From Fibrobacterota bacterium (GTDB lineage: Bacteria > Fibrobacterota > Chitinivibrionia > Chitinivibrionales > Chitinispirillaceae): a stretch of 46,819 bases of DNA. The DNA lies in contig JAEZKP010000022.1 of assembly GCA_023436145.1 (NCBI GenBank), forward strand, positions 1-46,819. The letters are read 5' to 3'. Under the pieces are notes generated by a model. It saw only the letters and a list, made by a program, of their open reading frames with translations, was not told the DNA's origin and did not search any database. Position 1 is the first letter of the stretch, and every line of letters begins with the position of its first letter. The translations under genes were made by a program, and so were the position numbers. Shown in pieces: positions 25,878 through 34,255 of the stretch.

Positions 25878-25935
25878 GGCACTTGGAAGGTAATGGAAAA
25901 TAAACATCCTTCCCAGTGCCATCGGTTCTTTTTTT
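25878..25935 (+). terminator. Intrinsic terminator after the sensory hydrogenase gene
   Basis: A 13-bp stem with one mismatch, ggcacttggaagg (25878-25890) and ccttcccagtgcc (25908-25920), with a 17-base loop, followed by a T7 run at 25929-25935. It starts 15 bp after the stop. It separates the hydrogenase transcript from the kinase-like gene beginning at 26051. Confidence 0.85.
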
Positions 25936-26050
25936 AAAAAGCTATAAGCTATGCCGATTGATGGTATATTTTTTGCTTTTTTTCTTCTGCTGCAACACCC
26001 ATTAAATCGCCTAAAATTTAGTATCAGTTCAAGCTGATCAGGATTCTATT

Positions 26051-27325
26051 ATGGTATACAAGATCAAAAAAGTCATAGCAAAAAATCTATACTCAGAAGT
26101 AATGATAGGCGAATGCTGTAATGCCAGCCAGTCTCATAAGGTGATAATAAAAACAGTACTTCCTCCTGTCTTCGGAAATGTTTTAGAGCGGTTGGCTTCA
26201 GTAAAGTCACTTCAGCATTACGGTATTCCCAGGCTGGTTGATTTTGGTGAGTGTTGTGATCGGGGTAACAAAAAATACTATACCACCAATATGCATTTTG
26301 ACGGTATCACACTAACTCAACTGCTCCAGAGGCTGGCTGTATTAAAACTAAAGATACCTCTGTCTGTTGCATTGCACATAATAAGCAGTATCTGTGAAAT
26401 TCTGCAATACACACACCGATTCCATACAGAGAAATCAGGGTTTATGCCTCATGGAAATATCTGCCCTGACAATGTTCATATCTCTTTTGATGGATCAGTA
26501 TTTCTTACCGATACTGGCATTGCCGATCTGGTGACCTATCGCTACAATGGGATCAGACTGGTCAAAAATGAACATACCATATTCAGTCACCCTGACATTC
26601 ACTTTGGTAAAGCCTGCAAGAGGCACCATGAGTTTTATTCTCTGGGAATTCTTCTTTTGTGCATGATAAAAGGCAACGACGAGTTCCTGTTATGTATGGA
26701 CCAACTGCACAGAGAGAAAAACGGTTCTCTTGCCGCCATTTTTCCATCGCTTGAACCGGGGGGCGATAAAATAATATCGATTTTGACAGGAGAAAAGGGG
26801 ACAGGTGCCCCAGCTTTGCCTGACAACATTGAAGAAATAAAGTCCTACATAGACTGTTACATAAAGAACAATGAAATTATAAACGGGAAAAGTCAATGTA
26901 TGCTGCTGAGTTATGCATTGTTTAACGATATCTTGCAAATTCCCGGTAGCATTCAGAGTAAAGTTGATAGTGAGATTGTTAATGCACAGTTTTGGGATAG
27001 CGCTTTGTTATACATATTGCAAAAAACGATTTTAAAAGGGGAAGTGTCGCAAGATTTCACTCCTGTTATTCAGGATTATAAAATCGAAACCGAACCGGTT
27101 TCCATAGATTCCCTGCCGCAGAGTTTGAATCCCCCCGAACAGCAACACCCTAAAGGTATTGTTGATTCACTGATGATAGAGGATGATCCAATTACGCCTG
27201 TAAGTAATATTCAAAAAACCAATACTTCAGTATTTGAAACCTTTTCAGGAGTCAGAGTGGACACATCTGTTTTCTGCAGAGCCGAGAAGGAGCATCCATT
27301 TGCTAATCTACTCATTAGAAAATGA
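26051..27325 (+). CDS. Kinase-fold pseudokinase
   Basis: A 424-residue protein with a Hanks-type kinase fold but altered active site. The VAIK lysine is kept (KVIIK, K34). The glycine loop is absent (NLYSEVMIGECC). HRDLKPSN reads HGNICPDN, so catalytic Asp is Asn136 and the following Lys is Cys138. DFG reads DTG (residues 154-156). HHEFYSLGILLL corresponds to the DxxSxG helix with Glu for Asp. The C-terminal ~120 residues are low in features and perhaps disordered (SLPQSLNPPEQQHPKG). No signal peptide or membrane helix. It probably binds rather than phosphorylates. The position, just downstream of the hydrogenase terminator and with a true kinase upstream, suggests a shared pathway. Confidence 0.8.
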   Translation: MVYKIKKVIAKNLYSEVMIGECCNASQSHKVIIKTVLPPVFGNVLERLASVKSLQHYGIPRLVDFGECCDRGNKKYYTTNMHFDGITLTQLLQRLAVLKLKIPLSVALHIISSICEILQYTHRFHTEKSGFMPHGNICPDNVHISFDGSVFLTDTGIADLVTYRYNGIRLVKNEHTIFSHPDIHFGKACKRHHEFYSLGILLLCMIKGNDEFLLCMDQLHREKNGSLAAIFPSLEPGGDKIISILTGEKGTGAPALPDNIEEIKSYIDCYIKNNEIINGKSQCMLLSYALFNDILQIPGSIQSKVDSEIVNAQFWDSALLYILQKTILKGEVSQDFTPVIQDYKIETEPVSIDSLPQSLNPPEQQHPKGIVDSLMIEDDPITPVSNIQKTNTSVFETFSGVRVDTSVFCRAEKEHPFANLLIRK

Positions 27326-27395
27326 CATAATTCTATTAGCCTGAAAGTCTAATCTACCGGAAAAAAGGTGCTCCTGGTTAATATGCAAAAGAGTT

Positions 27396-28295
27396 TCAGT
27401 TTAAGGTGCATCCCAGCGTTTCAAAAAAATTACTAAAAAAAGAGTGTGTATCCACTTCATCTGCGACCTCATGTATGTGCGGTTGTCCAGCTGTCCAGAC
27501 AGTTTTTCCTCTAATATTATCAGTGGTATCGTCGATGGTTACTCTGCCTTTGGTGAAGCTGCAAACTTTCTTATCAAAAATCGACACAGCCGCAAGCGGA
27601 TCATGGAAAGTAATGCAATCATGATAAGTAAAGCGGTCGATTAAAGGTAGGATCGCTCTGAGCGATTTCACCTCAAAATGCTTCCGTGCAATTTCTTTTG
27701 GCATCACAACCTGACAGGTGACATCAAGACCGACAGATCTGTGTGTTGGAACCCAGGTGTTGTACACAATGGAGGAAGCAACAGGGTCGACCGAAGCATT
27801 CCATTCGCAATCCATGTTTTCCAGTCCGGGTAATTTGTAATGAAACACACCACACATGAGTATCAGCTCTTTAAGAAGCCTGGCTGACTCCGGATATCTG
27901 TTAAAAAGCAGAGCGATATTGGTGAGAGGACCAATACTGAGAAGAGTTATTTCGCCGGGATGCCTGCTAATAGTCTCATAAAGAAAGTCTATGGCTTCGT
28001 CTGGGCAGGATGTATCATTAAAGCGATCCGCATTCAGTTGAGAAGCAAGTTGTGCTTCCGGCTGGCGCTGTGTACCCTGAATCGGTTCTGATGCACCTGG
28101 AAAAACTGGTATGTTACTATGTCCGCTTGCACAACAGATCTGGTACGCCAGTTCAGCTCTTTTTTCAGACTGTCCTGTAACTGTGGTGATTCCCATGAGT
28201 TCACATCTGGGATTGGAGAGCAGATAACACAAACACAAAGCGTCGTCGATGTCTGAGCCGATGTCGGTATCCAGAAGTAGTTTGATATCAGTCAT
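27396..28295 (-). CDS. Inosine-uridine preferring nucleoside hydrolase family protein
   Basis: A 299-residue nucleoside N-ribohydrolase, which splits nucleosides to base and ribose for salvage. The N-terminal calcium-binding signature is LLLDTDIGSDIDDALCLCY (Asp cluster, residues 8-18). GITTVTGQSEKRA, LLSIGPLTNIAL (residues ~122-133), and an internal CEWNASVDPVAS in the place of the usual ExN-x-x-x-D-P-E-A follow. The catalytic-site region FHDPLAAVSIFD (~residue 234) completes the set. Length is typical (~310). It is convergent with the pseudokinase gene. Substrate preference cannot be told. Confidence 0.92.
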   Translation of the reverse strand: MTDIKLLLDTDIGSDIDDALCLCYLLSNPRCELMGITTVTGQSEKRAELAYQICCASGHSNIPVFPGASEPIQGTQRQPEAQLASQLNADRFNDTSCPDEAIDFLYETISRHPGEITLLSIGPLTNIALLFNRYPESARLLKELILMCGVFHYKLPGLENMDCEWNASVDPVASSIVYNTWVPTHRSVGLDVTCQVVMPKEIARKHFEVKSLRAILPLIDRFTYHDCITFHDPLAAVSIFDKKVCSFTKGRVTIDDTTDNIRGKTVWTAGQPHIHEVADEVDTHSFFSNFFETLGCTLN

Positions 28296-28567
28296 AGAAA
28301 AAATTCCACTAGGGAAAAGGTGAAAAAAATTAATGTATCAGATGAAATTTACTCTGACGAAATCGTATCTGAATAAAAAGAATCTGGAAAAAATAATTGC
28401 TGAGAATATATCGAAAAGAAATGTTTTGGAATAAACTGCTAAATGTAATTCATGTGGAAAGGAAAGTTAAATTAACCATCTCGATTTTTATCTAATCATC
28501 ACATAATTATAATACGCAAAAGAGGGAGGGTTATTGGGAGCATATTTTTTTTAAGGGCTTAAAAATA
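28296..28567. other. Intergenic region, no supported gene
   Basis: AT-rich stretch between the nucleoside hydrolase start and the acyltransferase terminator. Two very short plus-strand frames (18 codons from 28320, 33 codons from 28333) exist without family features; I do not call them. It should contain the hydrolase promoter on the minus strand, but no box is clear. Confidence 0.4.
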
Positions 28568-28602
28568 GCAGAAACTTCGGGGGAGAATCCCCCGGTTTCT
28601 GC
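28568..28602 (-). terminator. Intrinsic terminator of the radical SAM/acyltransferase operon
   Basis: gcagaaac (28568-28575) pairs with gtttctgc (28595-28602), and inside it cggggg (28578-28583) pairs with cccccg (28589-28594) around a 5-base loop. On the minus strand it is followed by TATTTTTAAG. It begins immediately after the stop codon at 28603. Confidence 0.9.
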
Positions 28603-29487
28603 TTAATCCGGATCTACAAACGGGATCTCTTCATGGACAAAATACCACTGTTCGGTGTGAGCTCTGACCATCTCCTGGAGTTGATCGTACATCTGCTGTA
28701 TGATATTGTCTTTGGAAAGATCCACTTCCATGGTTTTGAGTCGATAACGGTCATGGTCATCTCTTATCATAAAAGCTGTAAAAATATCGGTTGGTGAGTT
28801 TGTAAAGTGAATCAGTTTATCCAGACCCGCTCCGCCAAACACTTTTTTATCAAAAAGAGTCACTGGTTTGGAATAATCGGTCTTTTCATCAAAAACGGAA
28901 ACCAGTATCTCTTTCTTTCTCAATGCGGCAGCCATTTCCAGGGCTGCTGATGTTCCAGGTTTGCCGATTTCGATAAAACGGATCGGTCCAAAAAGGCCAC
29001 TTTTTTCTAAAGCCTGAGCCTGTTCGTGTGCAATTCTGGAGAATTGTTCCGTGGAAAATCTAAGTACTACATTCAAAGGTAGTTTTAATGCAGCAAGTGA
29101 AGGTGCAAGGAATTCGACAGCCCCGAAATGAGCTATTGCCAGCAACACTCCCCGTCCTGCGGAAATTGAGTTTTCCAGCTTTTCAAAGGTATTGCGGATA
29201 TCAATCTGATTTTGAAGAAAATTAAAGTAGAAGTCCGGACTTCCGGTTAGTGGAAGCAGCTTTTCGTAGTAGTGAAGAATCACATGATGCTTAATACTTT
29301 CAATCAGCTGGGTTGTATATGGTATGCCCAGCTTTTTGAGGTTATTCTCAATAAGACTGGATTCGTCCGGATTTGATCTGTACCAGGAGTTGCCTTTTTC
29401 CAGAACTGCTGATTTAAGTTCGGGCAAAGTTTTTCCGCAAACACTGTTGAGCAGATCTGGAGATTGGATATATTTGCTGAGATTCAT
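28603..29487 (-). CDS. Lysophospholipid acyltransferase-like protein (HtrB/LpxL-type fold)
   Basis: A 294-residue acyltransferase-like protein. The key HxxxxE/D box appears as AIAHFGAVEFLAPSL (His about residue 121, Glu five later), with GRGVLLAIA before it. Downstream are PLNVVLRFSTEQFSRIAHEQ and LVSVFDEKTD, in the position where lipid A acyltransferases have a DQ/D motif, and ending AHTEQWYFVHEE (the 'P.QW.W.H.R' helix). It lacks an obvious N-terminal membrane helix. ATG 29487 is 7 bp beyond the stop of the radical SAM gene with AAGG upstream; the open frame extends back into that gene. Co-transcribed with it, so likely joint lipid chemistry (inference). Confidence 0.82.
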   Translation of the reverse strand: MNLSKYIQSPDLLNSVCGKTLPELKSAVLEKGNSWYRSNPDESSLIENNLKKLGIPYTTQLIESIKHHVILHYYEKLLPLTGSPDFYFNFLQNQIDIRNTFEKLENSISAGRGVLLAIAHFGAVEFLAPSLAALKLPLNVVLRFSTEQFSRIAHEQAQALEKSGLFGPIRFIEIGKPGTSAALEMAAALRKKEILVSVFDEKTDYSKPVTLFDKKVFGGAGLDKLIHFTNSPTDIFTAFMIRDDHDRYRLKTMEVDLSKDNIIQQMYDQLQEMVRAHTEQWYFVHEEIPFVDPD

Positions 29488-29494
29488 AATTACC

Positions 29495-30811
29495 TTACTT
29501 GTCGGCTGCCATAGCGGTCTGGTTGATAGTGAAAGATCGGAGTGTATCTTTGTGTTCTTTATTACTATAAAAAGATTTCCACAAATAGTAGAACCCATCC
29601 ATTAATTCTTGCTCTGTAAAGTTTTTGGGTTTGAATACGATATTGCCGTGATTCCAGACCGTGTAATCCCGGTGAATAATTCTATTCTGCTGAGTCATTT
29701 GTTCTCCTAGTGGAGTACCTGGAAAGGGAGTAATGATATAGAATTCTGCCAGATCGATTCCGCTTTCATCAGAGAATTTAAGGATGCGATCAAACACACC
29801 TTTGTCCTGTTCGTCAAAACCCACTCCAAAGGAGGCAAAAAAGTGTATCCCAGCATCTTCATTCATTCTCACCAGGTCGATCCCTTTCTGCCATTCCTCA
29901 GCAGTACAATCGGGGCTTAAAAGTTGTTTGGAAATCCGATCAAAGCCGAAAATGGTGTACATGGAGCATGCGCCACCTTTTTTCAGTTTACGGTAAAATT
30001 CCGGGTCAGGCAGCATCATCATGGTAGATGCCAGAAAGATTTTTACATCCAGCTCCTCTGTCTGCTCCATTATTTTCAGAAGAAAATTGGTGTATTTTTT
30101 CCCTGGAAGCATAATGGTGTCATCAGCGAAATAAAACTCTTTATACGGCATGCTCTTAATATCTTCTATGATATTATTTACCGGTCGCAACCGCACATGT
30201 GTACCCTCTTTGTTTGGGATAGGGCATCCTCCACATTTAACACTGCATCCTCTGGTGGTTAGCACCAGGTGCGCATCCCATTTATATACATCTCTGGGGA
30301 AGATATCTCTTTTAGGTATAGGAAAATTGGCCAGCGAGTAGTCTCCGGTTGCCTGATAAATCTTTTTAAGATCACCTTTTGCACAATCCTCCAGTATCTG
30401 ATGCCAAACCGGCTCTACTTCACCAATGCAAACTGAATCTGCATGCTGGAGTGCCTCTTCAGGAATAGAAGTAGGATGAATTCCCCCCAGAATAACTTTT
30501 GTCTTTCTTTTGCGGTACTCATCTGCAATGGTGTAAGCTCGTTGGGCTTGAGGAGTAAAACAGCTTATTACCACCAGATCGACTTTCTCATCGTAATCCA
30601 GCGGTTGATGGATGTTGTCATCGGTTAGACGAAAATCCACTTCTGGTGGGGTCAGGGCTGCAATGATTGGTAGTGCCAATGAGGGAGGCATGGTGTAATT
30701 GCCGACCAGATATTTTTTAAGATGAGCATCGAGTTCGGGGTGCCCCTGAAGAAATTTCTGAAAGTAGGGGTAAATACAGCGCAGTTTTAATTCTTCGATC
30801 CTTTTTGACAT
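29495..30811 (-). CDS. B12-binding-domain radical SAM protein
   Basis: A 438-residue protein. Residues ~25-165 form a cobalamin-binding-type Rossmann domain (VDLVVISCFTPQAQRAYTIA; TKVILGGIHPTSIPEEALQ; VCIGEVEPVWHQIL). The radical SAM core begins with LTTRGCSVKCGGCPIPNKEG, i.e. the C-x3-C-x2-C iron-sulfur motif, followed by FYFADDTIML and GFGVGFDEQD-type barrel strands. The canonical DxHxxG cobalamin-binding histidine is absent, as in many class B-like members, so B12 use is uncertain. ATG 30811 has AAGGAAG just upstream. It precedes the acyltransferase gene by 7 bp, which suggests lipid modification. Confidence 0.88.
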   Translation of the reverse strand: MSKRIEELKLRCIYPYFQKFLQGHPELDAHLKKYLVGNYTMPPSLALPIIAALTPPEVDFRLTDDNIHQPLDYDEKVDLVVISCFTPQAQRAYTIADEYRKRKTKVILGGIHPTSIPEEALQHADSVCIGEVEPVWHQILEDCAKGDLKKIYQATGDYSLANFPIPKRDIFPRDVYKWDAHLVLTTRGCSVKCGGCPIPNKEGTHVRLRPVNNIIEDIKSMPYKEFYFADDTIMLPGKKYTNFLLKIMEQTEELDVKIFLASTMMMLPDPEFYRKLKKGGACSMYTIFGFDRISKQLLSPDCTAEEWQKGIDLVRMNEDAGIHFFASFGVGFDEQDKGVFDRILKFSDESGIDLAEFYIITPFPGTPLGEQMTQQNRIIHRDYTVWNHGNIVFKPKNFTEQELMDGFYYLWKSFYSNKEHKDTLRSFTINQTAMAADK

Positions 30812-30841
30812 AGTCTTCCTTGGAGGTTTAAATGTAATCAC

Positions 30842-31164
30842 TAAAAATAGTCAAAGAATTTATGAAATTCGATATGAATTTAAATTAATTGCTTTTATTT
30901 CTAAAATGTTTGATTTAAGTAGTTCTGTCTGGATTTTAAGTCTTTAGTTTGAGATATTTATGCAAAAACCGGGAAGAACAAATCCAAGCCATTTCGACGG
31001 CATATTGAATGCAGTTATTTTCGGTTCCTCACCTCCACCCGATCTGCCTGCCGGATGATCAAATAAAAAAATATAATTTATTTCAAATCGTATTTACTTG
31101 TACAATATATACCGTCCGGGACCAAAATTATAAAGCACATTAGCACCTAAAAGGAGTTAAAATA
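30842..31164. other. Intergenic region upstream of htpX, no gene seen
   Basis: About 320 bp between divergent genes. A 32-codon plus-strand frame at 30960-31058 has no ribosome site worth noting. Upstream of htpX the sequence is AT-rich (aatataatttatttc; tacaatatataccg) and likely holds its promoter; an AAGGAGTTAA ribosome site sits just before 31165. Confidence 0.45.
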
Positions 31165-32013
31165 ATGAATGCTATAAAAACCACCCTGCTGCTGGCTTCT
31201 CTCAGCGTACTGCTGGTGTTATTGGGTAATTATCTGGGTGGCTCTCAGGGGGCATTATTAGCCTTGATTTTTGCCGCTATTATGAATTTCGGCAGCTACT
31301 GGTTCTCTGATAAAATCGTACTTTCCATGTATCGGGCAAAGGAGGCTAGCCCTTCTGAAGCGCCTGTTCTTTATTCAATAGTGCAGCGGCTGGCTGAAAA
31401 AAATCAAATGCCTATGCCTAAGGTATATCTGATAAATAGCGATTCTCCCAATGCTTTTGCTACTGGAAGAAGCCCGTCTCATGCATCTGTAGCAGCAACG
31501 ACCGGAATCCTACGCATCCTGGATGAGAAAGAACTTGAGGGGGTCATGGCTCATGAACTGGCTCATGTACACAACCGGGACACTCTCACCAGCACCATAG
31601 CTGCAACCATCGCTGGTGCGATCACCTGGATAGCAAATATGATCCAGTGGGGTGCGATGTTTGGAGGAATGAGAAGTGATGATGACGATCGATCTGGTGG
31701 ATTGGGGGCGTTGTTTATGGCTATATTGGCACCTATTGCTGCCATGCTCATTCAGTTGGCGATATCCCGCTCCCGTGAGTATGCAGCTGATGAATCAGGT
31801 GCACGGATGTGCCGAAATCCGCTGGCGCTGGCAAGTGCGCTTAATAAACTCCAGCGGGCTTCCGAAATGATTCCTATGCATGGCGGAAATCCTTCCACTG
31901 GTCATCTTTTTATAGTAAACCCATTCCATGGTGGTTTTGCTGGCTTATTCAGTACTCATCCCCCAATGCAGGAACGAATTAGACGTTTGCAGCAATTATC
32001 TCGTCAGATCTAA
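31165..32013 (+). CDS. htpX: Membrane zinc metalloprotease HtpX
   Basis: A 282-residue M48-type inner-membrane protease that degrades misfolded membrane proteins, partner in quality control to FtsH. Two N-terminal helices (residues ~5-22 and ~27-45) precede the catalytic domain. Zinc site: VMAHELAHVHNRD (H130, E131, H134) and the third ligand in SRSREYAADESGA (E205). Two more helices lie between (~145-165 and ~180-202). The end STHPPMQERIRRL is typical of the family. Length is usual, and AAGGAG lies before the ATG. FtsH is encoded separately at 41294. Confidence 0.95.
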   Translation: MNAIKTTLLLASLSVLLVLLGNYLGGSQGALLALIFAAIMNFGSYWFSDKIVLSMYRAKEASPSEAPVLYSIVQRLAEKNQMPMPKVYLINSDSPNAFATGRSPSHASVAATTGILRILDEKELEGVMAHELAHVHNRDTLTSTIAATIAGAITWIANMIQWGAMFGGMRSDDDDRSGGLGALFMAILAPIAAMLIQLAISRSREYAADESGARMCRNPLALASALNKLQRASEMIPMHGGNPSTGHLFIVNPFHGGFAGLFSTHPPMQERIRRLQQLSRQI

Positions 32014-32083
32014 CCTCTAATCTAACCTCTAATGGAGTGAAAACTCAAAAAGGCATACACAAAGAATCATAAATCCGGTTTCA

Positions 32084-32128
32084 GGATAGACCTGATTTTC
32101 AACTTGTAAGTGGAAATCAGGTTTATCC
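32084..32128. terminator. Bidirectional terminator between htpX and the DUF72 gene
   Basis: ggatagacctgattttc (from 32084) pairs with gaaatcaggtttatcc (to 32128), broken by one mismatch and one bulged base, with a loop of about a dozen bases. GTTTTCG follows on the plus side. The hairpin's 3' arm includes the TAA stop of the minus-strand DUF72 gene at 32123-32125. Confidence 0.75.
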
Positions 32129-32872
32129 GTTTTCGAGCATACTGCGTAAACTTATACAGTTCTTAACTGCATAGCCCCCGATATCGTTATTGAAATACGC
32201 GTACACCGATCTGTTCTCCAGCAGCTGAGCCCTTATCCATTTTGCCCACTCCTGAAGATGGGTTTGGGGATAATCGCCTCCATAAGTTGAATCAAAACCG
32301 TGGAAACGGATATAAATTGAATCACTTGTTACTATTTTTTCTGTAGCTATTTCAGCCATGTCATGAATACAAAAAATGTGACCATGCCTGCCCAGCATAT
32401 CGTAAGTCTCATCCCGATACCAACTGGTGTTCCTGAATTCGAACGCAAATTTATATCTGGAGGGAAGGAGACTGAAAAATTCTGCTAACCGGCCGGGATC
32501 AAATTTTAGAGCTGGTGGAAGTTGAACCAGTATTACAGCAATTTTTGGGTATAGAGGCTCGAAAACCGAGAAAAACCATTGGAGTTCTTCTATACAGTTT
32601 TTCAATTTTTTAATATGGGACACCAGTCTGGTCATTTTAATCGAAAATCGGAAATTTTCCGGAGAACGATCATGCCATCCCTGGACTGTTCGTAGTGTGG
32701 GGATACGGTAAAAAGATGCGTTAATTTCTACAGTATTAAATTTTTCGCTGAAATATTGAAACCATTTTTTCTGGGGTAGTGCAGGTGGGTAGAATAAGCC
32801 TTTCCAGTGTTTGTAACTCCATCCGGAAGTACCCAGAAGCACTGTCGGCTTTTTAATTAGCTGCTGATTCAT
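32123..32872 (-). CDS. DUF72 (YecE-like) protein
   Basis: A 249-residue TIM-barrel-type protein of the DUF72/YecE family, whose biochemical role is not established. The signature start LLGTSGWSYKHWKGLFYP (residues ~12-29), FNTVEINASFYRIP, FRFSIKMTRLVSHIKKL, IAVILVQLPPALKFDP, YKFAFEFRNTSWY and IYIRFHGF are all present, as is AYFNNDIGGYAVKN near the end. It lies downstream of the dCMP deaminase and rpiB genes in the same direction, with gaps of 111 and 76 bp. Confidence 0.93.
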   Translation of the reverse strand: MNQQLIKKPTVLLGTSGWSYKHWKGLFYPPALPQKKWFQYFSEKFNTVEINASFYRIPTLRTVQGWHDRSPENFRFSIKMTRLVSHIKKLKNCIEELQWFFSVFEPLYPKIAVILVQLPPALKFDPGRLAEFFSLLPSRYKFAFEFRNTSWYRDETYDMLGRHGHIFCIHDMAEIATEKIVTSDSIYIRFHGFDSTYGGDYPQTHLQEWAKWIRAQLLENRSVYAYFNNDIGGYAVKNCISLRSMLENG

Positions 32873-32983
32873 ACCTGATGAAACAACAATTGAAATGCCA
32901 GAAATTCACGAGTGTTGATTTTTGAGGGCAGGTTTGATACTCCAGGTATTCCCGGAGTATCTGAAGACCGTATGTAATTGAGC

Positions 32984-33454
32984 TTAAGCTAAAGAAACTT
33001 GTTCCAGCTCAATGTTTGCCTGTTTTGCGGTAGCTAGGATGCGTTCATCCCGATAAAATTCCAGATAAAAGATTCTTTTGATTCCACTATTGGCAATCAG
33101 TTTAAAACAATTCCAGCAGGGAGAGGCTGTTACGTAAATATCTGCTCCGTCGATAGCTGTACCATTTTTGGCAGCCTGAATTATAGCATTTGCTTCAGCG
33201 TGTACAGTGGCAATACAGTGTCCGTTTTCCATCATATGACCAACATCATCACAATGGGGCAGCCCCCGAATACTCCCATTGTAACCTGTTGAAAGGATCG
33301 TTTTGTTTTTAACGATCACTGCACCGACATGTTTTCTATCACAAGTGGAGCGAGTAGCAGCCTGAATTGCTATTTTCATGAAATATTCGTCCCATGAAGC
33401 TCTTTTTTCAGGCGATTTTACTTCAGTTTTCAGATCAGTTGTTTCTAATGCCAT
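32984..33454 (-). CDS. dCMP deaminase (ComEB-like)
   Basis: A 156-residue zinc-dependent deoxycytidylate deaminase that makes dUMP for dTMP synthesis. Zinc and catalytic motif HAEANAI (H85, E87) and SPCWNCFKLI (C113, C116). An extra TGYNGSIRGLPHCDDVGH segment (residues ~57-73) is the family's substrate loop with additional metal-binding residues, as in ComEB. N-terminal extension of about 20 residues is charged. Same strand as rpiB (76 bp gap). Confidence 0.92.
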   Translation of the reverse strand: MALETTDLKTEVKSPEKRASWDEYFMKIAIQAATRSTCDRKHVGAVIVKNKTILSTGYNGSIRGLPHCDDVGHMMENGHCIATVHAEANAIIQAAKNGTAIDGADIYVTASPCWNCFKLIANSGIKRIFYLEFYRDERILATAKQANIELEQVSLA

Positions 33455-33530
33455 GAAATCTTCCTGGAATTTGTGGTGAATTTATGTGGAGGTGGTCAAT
33501 AAAAAGCTCCTCCTGGTAAAAAGAAGATGA

Positions 33531-33986
33531 TCAGCTCGGTGTTGAATCAAGCAGCTCGATCCGCTTCTGATGTCTTCCACCCTCAAAGTTGCCTTTAAGC
33601 CAGGCATCAATAATCTCAGTAACCATCTCCCGGGTGGTAATTCTACCCCCGATCACAAGCACATTTGAATTATTGTGCAACCGTGACATTCTGGCTGTTT
33701 CAGGAGATGAACATAGTGCAGCTCTGACTCCTTTGACCCGATTGGCTGCAATAGAAGCACCGATACCGGTACCGCAAAGAAGTATACCCCGTTGGAATTC
33801 TCCGGTAGAGATTTTTTGAGCCAGCTTGAATGCAATTACCGGGTAGTCATCAGTACCGTCATATTCAACCGCCCCGGATTCCTCAAAGGGAATTTTTTTT
33901 TGGGAAAGATATTGTTTTATAAATTCTTTCATTTCGAAACCGGCATGGTCGCTGCCAATTAGTATCGGCTCAATTTCATCACTCAT
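33531..33986 (-). CDS. rpiB: Ribose-5-phosphate isomerase B
   Basis: A 151-residue RpiB/LacAB-type isomerase interconverting ribose-5-phosphate and ribulose-5-phosphate in the pentose phosphate pathway. ILIGSDHAGFEMKEFI (residues ~8-23) supplies the phosphate and Asp-His pair. GILLCGTGIGASIAANRVKGVRAALC contains the catalytic Cys and anion hole. RLHNNSNVLVIGGR completes the active site. Length is standard. GAAAGG lies 6-7 bases before the ATG. Confidence 0.95.
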   Translation of the reverse strand: MSDEIEPILIGSDHAGFEMKEFIKQYLSQKKIPFEESGAVEYDGTDDYPVIAFKLAQKISTGEFQRGILLCGTGIGASIAANRVKGVRAALCSSPETARMSRLHNNSNVLVIGGRITTREMVTEIIDAWLKGNFEGGRHQKRIELLDSTPS

Positions 33987-34255
33987 ATTTCTTTCCTTTT
34001 CTCAAAATGAAATCAAAAAATACAAGCCGGATATGATTCATCAAACTCTTTTTGCTACTCAAGTGAATTTTTAGGGTTACCAGAACGAATCTCATGCTAT
34101 CGGCTTTAACGGAGAGTTTTTATAATAATCTTCTCTCTGAGGCACAAATCCCTACCGGAATGATTCAAAATTTCACTTCGGTAAAAAATATCTGGGCTGC
34201 CTGCTGTAACAATTCGGATTTCACGGAATCAAATTAATCAGGAGCAGAGAAAAAA

